Positions 56,605-64,000 of a DNA stretch of 64,000 nucleotides are shown here, piece by piece. Origin of the DNA: JAGOUA01 sp964645655 (GTDB lineage: Bacteria > Patescibacteriota > Patescibacteriia > 2-12-FULL-60-25); contig CAZXZS010000002.1 of assembly GCA_964645655.1 (NCBI GenBank), positions 1 to 64,000 on the forward strand, in the 5' to 3' direction. The first letter of the stretch is position 1. Each line of letters opens with the position of its first letter. Both the position numbers and the translations under genes were made by a program. The notes under the pieces were generated by a model. That model was not told the origin of the DNA. It saw only the letters and a list, made by a program, of their open reading frames with translations, and ran no database searches.

Positions 56605-58161
56605 ATGAAGAAGAACGCGATTGGGCGCCCCAGGGCGCTCCTGCTCGCGGCCATGGTGGCCGTGGTCGGCGTCATCAGCCAGGCGGAGCCGGCGGCCGCG
56701 CAGGGGGCTCCCAACTACGGGGCTCTTCGCAACACCCCCGGAACCAACTGCAACAGCAACTCCATGCCGGCCGGGCCGACACCGGCCTGCGTAGACTGGG
56801 TCAACCTGTCGGCGTGCCTCACCCACGTCGCCAGCCAGCCGCAGAACGCCGGCACCTGCACCCAGGTGTCCGTCGCGGCCCTCCAGGCGCTCGAGGGCGC
56901 GCGAACCGCCTGTGCGGCGACCGAGGCCGAGCAGGCCCGCCGGATCGTGGAGCTCACGCAGCGCCTCACGCGCTGCGAGCAGACCGCGGCCCAGCGGCCC
57001 AGCCTCGTCCGCATCCCCGTCTGCCTCTCGGGCTCGGAGTATGGCGGCGCGGCGACCGCGATCCGGCTCCGCGGCAACGTGGAGTGCGTGGTCCAGATGA
57101 ACGCCCGGCGGCAGGTCCTCGACGTCCTGTCCGGGCCCGTCAGCGCCTGCTCGCGCATCGACCGGCGGCAGGTCGTGCGGGCTGGCTGCTACTGCCCGCC
57201 GGGCTCGCAGCTGGTCTACCTCGCCGATCGCCGTGGCGTCACCTGCGCCGCGACGGTGGGTTCTGGCGCTGCGCAGGTGGTCATCGCCCCCTCCGGGTCG
57301 AGCGACCCCACCCTCGCCGCGCGCGTGGGTGCGCTCGAGGCGCAATTCGCCGCCCTCACCGCGCGGGTCGACGCCGCCTGTCGGCACACGGTCGTCGGAG
57401 CGGACAGCGCCCAGGTGCCCAGCGTCGACTGCGAGGAGCTCAACCGGCTCCTCATGGACCGCCTCTTCGCCGCCGCCACCTCGGCCACCCCGCTCAACAC
57501 GGTGGGGATCGAGGACCGCCTCACGCGCCTCGAGACCACGGTGGCCGAGCACACGACGCAGATCGCTGCCGTCCGCGAGGACGTCAACGCCCTGCGGGAC
57601 TCCGCCCGCACCCTCGACCGCCTCGACGCGGACTTCTTCGTCGGTGGAGAGGGCGGCAGCGGTGTCCTCACCGGCATGAACATGGCGTACGGGGTGGCCG
57701 GCGCGCGCCTCCGGGTGCGCATCAGCCACCTGTTCTCCGTCCATGCCTCGGGTGGGGTGCTCTACGGGCTGTACGGGGCGCCGATGTTCCCCACCGCCAC
57801 GGGCTACCTCGCCGACGTGGGGTTCGGCTTCTCCTTCGGCGAGGGCAACGTGCGCCACACGTTCAGCCTCGCGTTCGGGGTGCGGACCTACACCAACACG
57901 GGGTACGCCGAGGTCGAGTCGATCGACCGGGGCGTGATCCTCGGCGACTACCGGGGACGCGTCTTCGGCGCGAAGGCGAGCTACGAGTTCGCCTGGCGCT
58001 TCCTGGCCGTCGAGCCCAGCCTGTTCGTGGGCTACGGCGACTCCGCCCTCGGCGTGATCGCCACCCGTGGCAACCAACGCGTCGCGCTGTTCGGCAGCGA
58101 CGTGGGGATGGCGGTCATGGGGGGGCTCACGTTCCACCTGGGAACGCCCCCCCGGTTCTGA
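56605..58161 (+). CDS. Secreted protein with coiled coil and OMP-like beta-barrel (518 aa)
   Basis: No family recognised. Signal peptide at 1-33 (cleavage after AAAQ). A Cys-containing region (35-200) and a coiled-coil stretch (about 225-340) are followed by a C-terminal part (about 350-518) of alternating hydrophobic strands and Gly/Tyr turns (VGFGFSFGEGNVRHTFSLAFGV) ending in Phe, as outer-membrane barrels do. Such a barrel is unexpected in a single-membrane Patescibacterium. AGGAGA precedes the ATG. First of three exported orphans. Confidence 0.65.
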   Translation: MKKNAIGRPRALLLAAMVAVVGVISQAEPAAAQGAPNYGALRNTPGTNCNSNSMPAGPTPACVDWVNLSACLTHVASQPQNAGTCTQVSVAALQALEGARTACAATEAEQARRIVELTQRLTRCEQTAAQRPSLVRIPVCLSGSEYGGAATAIRLRGNVECVVQMNARRQVLDVLSGPVSACSRIDRRQVVRAGCYCPPGSQLVYLADRRGVTCAATVGSGAAQVVIAPSGSSDPTLAARVGALEAQFAALTARVDAACRHTVVGADSAQVPSVDCEELNRLLMDRLFAAATSATPLNTVGIEDRLTRLETTVAEHTTQIAAVREDVNALRDSARTLDRLDADFFVGGEGGSGVLTGMNMAYGVAGARLRVRISHLFSVHASGGVLYGLYGAPMFPTATGYLADVGFGFSFGEGNVRHTFSLAFGVRTYTNTGYAEVESIDRGVILGDYRGRVFGAKASYEFAWRFLAVEPSLFVGYGDSALGVIATRGNQRVALFGSDVGMAVMGGLTFHLGTPPRF

Positions 58162-58328
58162 CGGTTCCCTGCGGAGCCGCCGCGTCTTCACCGACGCGCG
58201 CGGTTCCGCTTCTTCCTCGAGATGATCATCTACATGGTCCTCTCAAGGAAGATCTCAACCATCTTCACCGTTCCCTCCAATCAAAGCCCCGGCATCCTTG
58301 GGTAAATGGATGCAGAAAGAAGGCCAAC

Positions 58329-59678
58329 ATGGCCCCTCGTTCCATCGTGCGCCTCGTCGCCTCTTCATCCCTCGCCGCGCTCGCGGCCCTCGCGCTCGCG
58401 GGGTGCCTCGGCAACAACGCCGTGGGCATCGACGGCAATGCCGGTGCGGGCACGCTCGCGTGCACGCCCGGCCAGATCCTCTCGTCCGAGCTCTGCTCGG
58501 CGAACGGCTGCGCCACGGGGCGCGTCGCGGGCCGGCTGTGCCTGCCCGACCGGACCCTCGGCCCCTGCGGCTGCTACGACTCCGGGTCGGTGACCCCGCC
58601 CCCGGCGTCCGTCTGCTCCACCGGCTCGGTCCGCTACGGCGGTCCGGGCTCGGCCGTCGTGGCCTGCCGCGCCGACTGCGCCTCGGGCCAGCTCACCTCC
58701 GAGACCTGCGTGAACAACGCGTGGGTCGACTGCCGCTGCCACAACCCCTCCCCGGGCGGTGGCGGCTGCGTCCCGAACTCCATCGCCCCGAACTCCTGCG
58801 GCGGGCTCGTCTGTCCCGCCGGCTGGTACGCCGGCCGGCAGTGCGAGTCGTCGGGAATGGGGTACGGCGGGTGCATGTGCTTCGCCAGTCCCGGTGGCGG
58901 CACCGCCCAGTGCACCCCGGGCTACGAGCGCGTCTGCGTCCGCAGCTGCGCGGAGGGCCAGCGCCCCCGCGAGGTCTGCAACGCGGCCGGCACCTGGGAC
59001 GCCTGCCAGTGCCTCGGGACCGCCGCCACGTCCCAGGTCTGCATCCCGGGCTCCACCAGCGGCTCCTGCACCTGCCCGGGCGCCGTCACCACGGGCACCC
59101 GCATCTGCAACGGTGCGGGGACCGGCTACGACTGCTCGTCGTGCACGACCGCGGCGACCTGCACCCCGGGCCAGCTCTACTCGCGCGACGCCTGCGTGGG
59201 GCGGCTGAGCTGCCCCTCCGGGCAGTCCTCGCTCCAGCAGTGCAACGCCGCCGGCCAGTACGGCGACTGCCAGTGCGGGGTCGTCGGCGGCGGCGCGGTG
59301 AACACCTCCGCCTGCCGCACGCAGTCGTTCAACCTCATCCTGCGTTCCACCAACAGCGCCCTCCGGGTGCGCTGCTGGGACATGAACGGCACGCCGGTGA
59401 CGTCCCTGACCAACGAGCTCCGCTACACCTTCTCGGGTGGCTGCGGGACGCTCCACTGCGTCGACGGCACCGGCGAGGGCGCGAGCTTCGTCGAGAGCGG
59501 CTACTGGTCGACGTCGCGCAGCGGCTACATGTCGGAGCGGTTCGACATCATCGTCGTCGAGGGCCGCGACGCCTCCCTGCGCAACCAGCAGTCGCTGGCG
59601 CGCATCTGTCCCGACGGCGCCCGTTCCAAGGGCAACGTGGCGGTCAACGAAGACCGCCTCGGCCAGTGCAACTGGTGA
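58329..59678 (+). CDS. Cys-rich repeat lipoprotein (449 aa)
   Basis: Lipobox LALAGC (Cys26) after a signal peptide. Residues about 42-330 hold six Cys-rich units of about 40-45 residues, each opening with C-x-P/T-G or C-V-P and closing with CxC (e.g. CTPGQILSSELC, CTPGYERVCVRSC, CTPGQLYSRDAC). About 45 Cys in all, so many disulfides are likely. A globular C-terminal domain (about 335-449) follows with FNLILRSTNSALRV and GYMSERFDIIVVEGRD. Repeats of this type are more often seen in Myxococcota-type surface proteins; transfer is possible. AGAAGG lies upstream of the ATG. Confidence 0.75.
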   Translation: MAPRSIVRLVASSSLAALAALALAGCLGNNAVGIDGNAGAGTLACTPGQILSSELCSANGCATGRVAGRLCLPDRTLGPCGCYDSGSVTPPPASVCSTGSVRYGGPGSAVVACRADCASGQLTSETCVNNAWVDCRCHNPSPGGGGCVPNSIAPNSCGGLVCPAGWYAGRQCESSGMGYGGCMCFASPGGGTAQCTPGYERVCVRSCAEGQRPREVCNAAGTWDACQCLGTAATSQVCIPGSTSGSCTCPGAVTTGTRICNGAGTGYDCSSCTTAATCTPGQLYSRDACVGRLSCPSGQSSLQQCNAAGQYGDCQCGVVGGGAVNTSACRTQSFNLILRSTNSALRVRCWDMNGTPVTSLTNELRYTFSGGCGTLHCVDGTGEGASFVESGYWSTSRSGYMSERFDIIVVEGRDASLRNQQSLARICPDGARSKGNVAVNEDRLGQCNW

Positions 59679-59686
59679 ACCCTCCT

Positions 59687-59741
59687 CTCCCGTCCCCCGT
59701 TGTCTCCTCGTGAGGCGCGGGCGCCGGGAGTCTTTATTTTT
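59687..59741 (+). terminator. Probable intrinsic terminator
   Basis: CTCCCG (59687-59692) pairs with CGGGAG (59725-59730) with an inner CCTC-GT-GAGG stem, followed by TCTTTATTTTT. Confidence 0.6.
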
Positions 59742-59910
59742 CCAAAAAGAGCTTGTTTAAGCATATTTATAGCAATATGAGACAGGGGAGTGGCAAGGAA
59801 ATGAACGGGCTCGCCTCGCTCGCGAGAACGGCCCCTTATTTAGGTGTTTTTCGTAAGAGCGCTCGCGTGTTTTCGTCATAACGAATGCCTGTTCACCCAG
59901 CCGTCCGCCC

Positions 59911-59939
59911 TTGACAAGACGGGCGATCTGTGATAAAAA
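59911..59939 (+). promoter_or_regulatory. Promoter of third secreted orphan
   Basis: TTGACA (59911-59916), 17 bases, TAAAAA (59934-59939). The -35 box sits within a GCCC/GGGC dyad. Confidence 0.75.
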
Positions 59940-59988
59940 AGGGAACCCTGAGGAAACGGATCCTCTGGTGTTTTGGAAGGAGAATGTC

Positions 59989-61269
59989 ATGAGCGTTCGA
60001 TTGTTCGTCGTCACGGTCGCGTTGGCCATCGTCCCCGCCGTCAGCCACGCCCAGCAGGGTGGCGCCCCCACGGGCCCCGTGCACCGCCTGGACGTGCGGA
60101 CGAACACGTCCGACGACGCCTACAACGACCCGGCGGGCCTGGTACGGAGCTGTCTCGCCGAGTGCTTCACCTCCGACCCCAGCCTCCAGGCCGGGGTCTG
60201 CGGGGGCGAGGTCCGTCCCGGCGAGCTCTCGCACCGCTGCTTCGGCAGCGGGACCCCGGCCTGCGACCGCGCGGCCCGTGCGATCGCCACCGGGGCCAAC
60301 CTCCTGGCCGTCGTCAGCCGGCGCTGCCAGGAGCCCCCGGCGCCCGCCGCGGCCGCTCGTCCCGCCGTGGCCGAGGTCGACCGCGACGCCATCCGCCGTC
60401 GGCGCGAGCAGCGCGCCGACGCCCAGTGCGGCTCGGCCGGTGCCCTCCGCGCCATGTGCCGCCGATGCGCGACGAGCGGCGACCGGACGGTCTGGCTTTC
60501 GGGGAACTTCTCGCCGGCGGTCATCCGCATGATGGCCGGCCGCACCGACCTCGCGCCGCCCAGCGATGCTGAGGAATACAGGTTCCGCTGCCAGGGCAGC
60601 GACACCGCCCCGATCGCCGGAGCGCTCGGCTCGCTCGGCCGCGAGGTCGAGAGCGCCAACGCCCGCGTGCGTGGTGTCGAGTCTGACGTCCGGAGCATCA
60701 CCCTCACGGGCGCCCCCGCGTCCCCCGAGACCGTCGAGGGGATGCGCGTGCTCTTCCTCGCATTCCAGCGGGCAATGGTGCTCGCCGAAATCCGGCAGGC
60801 GGCCAACGACGTGCGGCTTTGCGCGATGGAGGGCGTACGGCTGGAGGGGGATCGTTGCGGCGGTGTCCGCGAGGCCCTCGCGCGCGTCGAGGACCTGTAC
60901 GCTCCGCTCCTGGCGCGTACCCAGGGCTTGGATCACGTCGGCGTCGTTCCCTTCATGGACCGTCTCGCCCGCGTCCGTGACCTTTGCCGTGACGTGACCG
61001 CCGATCGCGCCACCGCGTGCATGCGCGCGCGGGACGAGCTCACGGAAGCCCTCACGCAGGTGATGAACCGCTCGACGTCGCGTCCCCCGCCGCGCGCGCT
61101 CGCCCGCGACACGCACGTCCCGCAGACCGGTGCGCACGACGTCCCCGTCGTGCCCCCGGCTCCGGCGGCCCCCGTGCCCGTCCCGGTCGCCGCCCCGGCG
61201 CCCGCGCCCACCCCCGCCGCCCCGTCCCCGACGGGCGGCGGCACCGTCGTCTACCCCGAGTTCGAGTAG
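59989..61269 (+). CDS. Secreted Cys-containing protein with Pro-rich tail (426 aa)
   Basis: No family recognised. Signal peptide at 1-22 (cleavage after VSHA). A helical central part with Cys pairs (about 45-190), then a coiled-coil stretch (210-330) and a Pro/Ala/Val-rich tail (about 375-415; VPPAPAAPVPVPVA) ending in YPEFE. GGAAGGAG precedes the ATG at 59989. Own promoter and terminator. Style resembles the two preceding secreted orphans. Confidence 0.65.
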   Translation: MSVRLFVVTVALAIVPAVSHAQQGGAPTGPVHRLDVRTNTSDDAYNDPAGLVRSCLAECFTSDPSLQAGVCGGEVRPGELSHRCFGSGTPACDRAARAIATGANLLAVVSRRCQEPPAPAAAARPAVAEVDRDAIRRRREQRADAQCGSAGALRAMCRRCATSGDRTVWLSGNFSPAVIRMMAGRTDLAPPSDAEEYRFRCQGSDTAPIAGALGSLGREVESANARVRGVESDVRSITLTGAPASPETVEGMRVLFLAFQRAMVLAEIRQAANDVRLCAMEGVRLEGDRCGGVREALARVEDLYAPLLARTQGLDHVGVVPFMDRLARVRDLCRDVTADRATACMRARDELTEALTQVMNRSTSRPPPRALARDTHVPQTGAHDVPVVPPAPAAPVPVPVAAPAPAPTPAAPSPTGGGTVVYPEFE

Positions 61270-61286
61270 GCGATCGACGGATCCCT

Positions 61287-61319
61287 GGCCCATCGGCGTT
61301 ACGCGGATGGGCCTTTTTC
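61287..61319 (+). terminator. Intrinsic terminator
   Basis: GGCCCATC (61287-61294) pairs with GATGGGCC (61306-61313), then five T. Confidence 0.9.
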
Positions 61320-61387
61320 TATGCGCAAAAAACAACCTCACCAAGGCGGAGATGTGGTTATGATGAGCCGGACCGGTTCAACGCGAG

Positions 61388-61413
61388 ATAAAACCGCCCC
61401 AATGGGCGGTTTT
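61388..61413 (-). terminator. Intrinsic terminator of ftsH
   Basis: Minus strand AACCGCCC and GGGCGGTT arms with CATT loop and A/T flanks; overlaps the ftsH stop. Confidence 0.85.
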
Positions 61414-63265
61414 ATGCGGTCTGCGGCAAGCTGTTTCGTTGGTTCTTGGGCGGGAAGCCGATGATCCGTTCGACCTCGTCGCGCTCGATGGTCTCGTGTT
61501 CGACGAGGTGGGCGGCGATGGCGTCGAGCGTCTCGCGGTGGTCGCGGAGGAGCTTGGTGGCGGTGGCTTGGCCCTCGGCGAGCAGGCGATCGATCTCACG
61601 GTCGATGAGTTCGGCGCGCGCTTCGGAGTAGTCGCGCTGTTCGGAGATCTCCCGGCCAAGGAAGACCATCTCGGCCTGTTGGCCGTACACGCGCGGCCCG
61701 AGGGCATCCGACATGCCCCAGTGCGTCACCATGTTGCGCGCGAGGCCGGTCGCGTTTTGCATGTCGTTGGTGGCGCCGGTCGTGACGTCGCCGAAGACCA
61801 GCTTTTCGGCCGTATAGCCGCCAAGCATCATGGCGATGTCCTCGACGTATTCGACCGAGCGGCGCATGCGGCGGTCCTCGACGGGGAGCTTGATGGTATA
61901 CCCGGCCGCGCGGCCACGGCTGATGATCGAGATCTTGTGGACGGCGTCGGCGTTGGGCGAGAGGTAGGCGACCAGCGCGTGGCCTGCCTCGTGGTAGGCG
62001 GTGACGCGGCGTTCCTCATCGTTCATGAGGTGGCTGCGGCGCTCTGGGCCGAGCATGACCTTTTCGATGGAATTGATGATGTCGAGCTGGTTCACCTTGG
62101 CCTTGTTTTCGCGGGCGGCCAGGATGGCGGCCTCGTTCATGAGGTTGGCGAGGTCGGCGCCCGAGAAGCCGGGCGTGCGTTCGGCGATGCGGCGCAGGTT
62201 GACGTCGGCGTCGAGCGGCTTGCTTTTGGCGTGGATCTTGAGGACTTCCTCGCGGTCGTTGAGGTCGGGCGGGTCGATGACGATGCGGCGGTCGAAGCGG
62301 CCGGGGCGGAGGAGGGCCGGGTCGAGCACGTCGGGCCGGTTGGTGGCGGCCATCACGATCACGCCGAGGTTGGGCTCGAACCCGTCCATTTCGACCAGGA
62401 TCTGGTTGAGGGTCTGCTCGCGCTCGTCATGGGAGCCGCCTAGGCCTGCGCCGCGCTGGCGGCCGACGGCGTCGATCTCGTCGATGAAGACGATGCACGG
62501 GGCCTGCTTCTTGGCGCGGTCAAAGAGGTCGCGCACGCGCGAGGCGCCCACGCCCACGAACATTTCCACGAATTCGGACCCGCTCAGGTGGAAGAACGGG
62601 ACATTCGCCTCGCCGGCCGTGGCGCGGGCGAGCAGCGTCTTGCCGGTGCCGGGGCTGCCCATGAGGAGCATGCCCTTGGGGATCTTGGCGCCCAGCTTAT
62701 CGAACTTATCGGGGAACTTGAGGAATTCCACGACTTCCGCCAATTCCTGCTTCGCCTCCTTCGCGCCCGCGACGTCGGCGAAGGTGAGCTTGTTCTTGTC
62801 GTCCGGGGCGCTTTCCTTCGCGGTCGATTGGCCGAACGATAGGGCGCGGCCGCCTTGCCCTTGGGCCTGGCGGGCCATGTAGACCATGATGCCGATGAGG
62901 ACGAGGATCGGCAGGACGTTGGAGATGACGACGGGCCAGATCAGCTCCCAGGACGAGGGCTGGATGACGGTGACGGGGATGGTACGGATGGTTTCGGCAT
63001 CGACGCCGTAGCTGCTGAGGAGCTCAGAAAGGGGCTGGTTGACCTCTTTTTGCAGCTCCTTGGTCGAGCCGTCCTTGAGCTTGACGTTCAGCCGGGTGTC
63101 CTTGACCTCGACGGACGCCACGTTACGGCTCTGTGCCTCGCGGACGAAGGTCGTCAGGTCCATGTTTGCGGGCTTGTCGGTGTTGATCAGCGAAAACCCG
63201 CCGCCGATGATGCCCAGGATGGCCAGCGTGATGACGGTATTGCGCACGAGGGGAGAGAATCGCAT
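61412..63265 (-). CDS. ftsH: ATP-dependent zinc metalloprotease FtsH
   Basis: 617 residues. Membrane-anchored AAA+ protease for damaged membrane proteins and regulators. Helices at 8-27 and 107-130 enclose the periplasmic-type domain; Walker A GSPGTGKT at 203-210, Walker B IVFIDEID at 258-265, second region of homology with ATNRPDVLDPALLRPGRFDR, and the zinc site HEAGH at 425-429 are intact. Start 63265 (MRFSPL) is chosen over the longer frame; TACCCT lies five bases before it. Confidence 0.96.
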   Translation of the reverse strand: MRFSPLVRNTVITLAILGIIGGGFSLINTDKPANMDLTTFVREAQSRNVASVEVKDTRLNVKLKDGSTKELQKEVNQPLSELLSSYGVDAETIRTIPVTVIQPSSWELIWPVVISNVLPILVLIGIMVYMARQAQGQGGRALSFGQSTAKESAPDDKNKLTFADVAGAKEAKQELAEVVEFLKFPDKFDKLGAKIPKGMLLMGSPGTGKTLLARATAGEANVPFFHLSGSEFVEMFVGVGASRVRDLFDRAKKQAPCIVFIDEIDAVGRQRGAGLGGSHDEREQTLNQILVEMDGFEPNLGVIVMAATNRPDVLDPALLRPGRFDRRIVIDPPDLNDREEVLKIHAKSKPLDADVNLRRIAERTPGFSGADLANLMNEAAILAARENKAKVNQLDIINSIEKVMLGPERRSHLMNDEERRVTAYHEAGHALVAYLSPNADAVHKISIISRGRAAGYTIKLPVEDRRMRRSVEYVEDIAMMLGGYTAEKLVFGDVTTGATNDMQNATGLARNMVTHWGMSDALGPRVYGQQAEMVFLGREISEQRDYSEARAELIDREIDRLLAEGQATATKLLRDHRETLDAIAAHLVEHETIERDEVERIIGFPPKNQRNSLPQTA

Positions 63266-63348
63266 AGCTGAGGGTAAGCCTATCCAAGCTGGGGGCGTTC
63301 GTCTAGGGAAGGGGGACGTTCTTTGTTCGGCGCCTAGTGCTTTTTGTC

Positions 63349-63825
63349 TCAATCGGCTTTTCCTGCGTGTATCAGGTCGTGGCAGACCGTGCAGAGGGTC
63401 TTTAGGTTGTCTGCAGTATTAAATCCTCCTTCCGCGTGCGGACGGACATGGTGAGGTTCCAAATGCCGGGGATCTGATGGGTTCCAAAGCGCGTGTTTCC
63501 ACTTGCATCTTGTGCAGGCGTATCCGTCGCGCATCAGGACCGCGCTTCTGACGCTGTCTGGGATCGTTCGATCATGGGCCGGGCTTTGTCGATCTGCTTC
63601 TAGCATGTACGTCCCCATTGGGAGGTCGGGGCGCCCGGACATCTTTGTGGAGACGGGCCACCCTTGCTCTGTACGTAATTCCCGAACGCGGCGAGCCCAT
63701 TCGGAGCGGTTGCCCGCAACGTATCGGAGCTCGTCGGCCATGACCTCCTTCCCAACGTTTGCTCGCAGGTATTCCAAGATTTTTTCACGCGTTCCAATGG
63801 ATTTCCTCTTGATCGTATTCGCCAC
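63349..63825 (-). CDS. HNH endonuclease with N-terminal winged-helix-like domain
   Basis: 158 residues. GTG start at 63825, six bases after TACCGA on the minus strand. The N-terminal 75 residues (EKILEYLRANVGKEVMADEL, RVRELRTEQGWPV) look like a winged helix or DNA-recognition domain. The HNH part (about 85-155) has RDGYACTRCKW, HLEPHHVRPHAEGG and NLKTLCTVCHDLIH with CxxC pairs for zinc. Such stand-alone HNH enzymes are often restriction enzymes or phage derived. Lower GC than the neighbours. Confidence 0.85.
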   Translation of the reverse strand: MANTIKRKSIGTREKILEYLRANVGKEVMADELRYVAGNRSEWARRVRELRTEQGWPVSTKMSGRPDLPMGTYMLEADRQSPAHDRTIPDSVRSAVLMRDGYACTRCKWKHALWNPSDPRHLEPHHVRPHAEGGFNTADNLKTLCTVCHDLIHAGKAD

Positions 63826-63852
63826 ATTCCATCGGTAAGCGGACTCGCGATC

Positions 63853-64000
63853 CTAGGTTTGATTTAGAAGGATGTATTCATTCACCGTAAGTTTCGATGG
63901 CTTTGTTCCCGCATCTGCATTGACTTCGGATTCTTGCATTTCCCGTGCCGCTAATCCATTGATGATCGGCCAGCCTAACTGCACGCGGAGCTCGCGCAAT
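63853..64000 (-). CDS. Partial gene related to HNH N-terminal domain
   Basis: Only the last 48 codons lie in the window; the gene runs off the end. The visible part reads LRELRVQLGWPIINGLAAR and ends TVNEYILLNQT. It matches the HNH protein at VRELRTEQGWPVSTKMSGR and the strand MGTYMLEADRQ, so it probably carries the same recognition domain, as a tandem relative without the nuclease part. The stop TAG is at 63853-63855, 28 bases upstream of the HNH start. Confidence 0.6.
   Translation of the reverse strand, partial: LRELRVQLGWPIINGLAAREMQESEVNADAGTKPSKLTVNEYILLNQT

Noticed and set aside
56451..59678. Very long plus-strand open frame (over 1000 codons) across two genes
   Set aside because: It is a high-GC shadow: its Arg/Pro-rich product lacks family features, while two well-signalled genes (signal peptide, lipobox, SD) occupy other frames.

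Overview
The window looks like a piece of a high-GC Patescibacteria (candidate phyla radiation) chromosome, probably of the Paceibacteria/Parcubacteria type. This placement is inferred from the 3' end of the 16S rRNA, the compact and often overlapping core genes, CCA-encoding tRNAs, and the family mix: a TrmB-type regulator, YibE/F, TM0106-type nuclease, GerMN/Gmad2, a C39-like secreted peptidase, right-handed beta-helix secreted proteins, and GT2 and CapA envelope enzymes. It is not proven by any single gene.

Layout. 0-2.5 kb: end of a 16S gene that closes with its own terminator and is not followed by 23S, an orphan gene, tRNA-Val, a TrmB-like regulator and a zinc-ribbon protein. 2.6-14.7 kb: the ruvB operon, two secreted beta-helix proteins, DedA, tRNA-Leu, an orphan ADP-ribosylglycohydrolase, the YibE/F and RecB-like nuclease operon, and L33. 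14.8-22.8 kb: an island-like block between tRNA-Thr and gpmI, holding orphan membrane and Cys-rich proteins and tRNA-Pro. 22.8-31.3 kb: gpmI-nth-PAP2-mltG, an orphan, a 33-bp inverted repeat, uvrD and a divergent MetK-like gene. 32.4-39.3 kb: a run of secreted or envelope genes (cyclophilin, C39 peptidase, GerMN, CapA), xseA/xseB, a holin-family protein and rplJ-rplL with an attenuated leader. 39.3-50 kb: an S51-like protein, a large propeller-type membrane protein, a winged-helix regulator with TsaB and two glycosyltransferases, and coiled-coil orphans. 50-56.3 kb: infC-rpmI-rplT, tmRNA and smpB (trans-translation), an AI-2E family permease, a degenerate HtrA and a Wzz-like protein. 56.3-61.3 kb: three secreted orphans. 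61.4-64 kb: ftsH, an HNH nuclease and a related partial gene.

Two expression styles are visible. Many core genes have a -35/-10 promoter whose -10 hexamer is followed by exactly six bases and then the start codon, so transcription would begin on the A of ATG (leaderless mRNA, no Shine-Dalgarno). This pattern also settles several start codons. In contrast, most orphan genes (about 0.46, 8.4-10, 15-22.7, 26.7, 46.4 and 56.6-61.3 kb) carry a strong AGGAG-type ribosome site, and most also have a TTGACA-17-TAnnnT promoter and a private intrinsic terminator. These orphans, especially the 15-22.7 kb and 56.3-61.3 kb blocks, are the best candidates for undescribed biology. No transposase, integrase or CRISPR array was seen.
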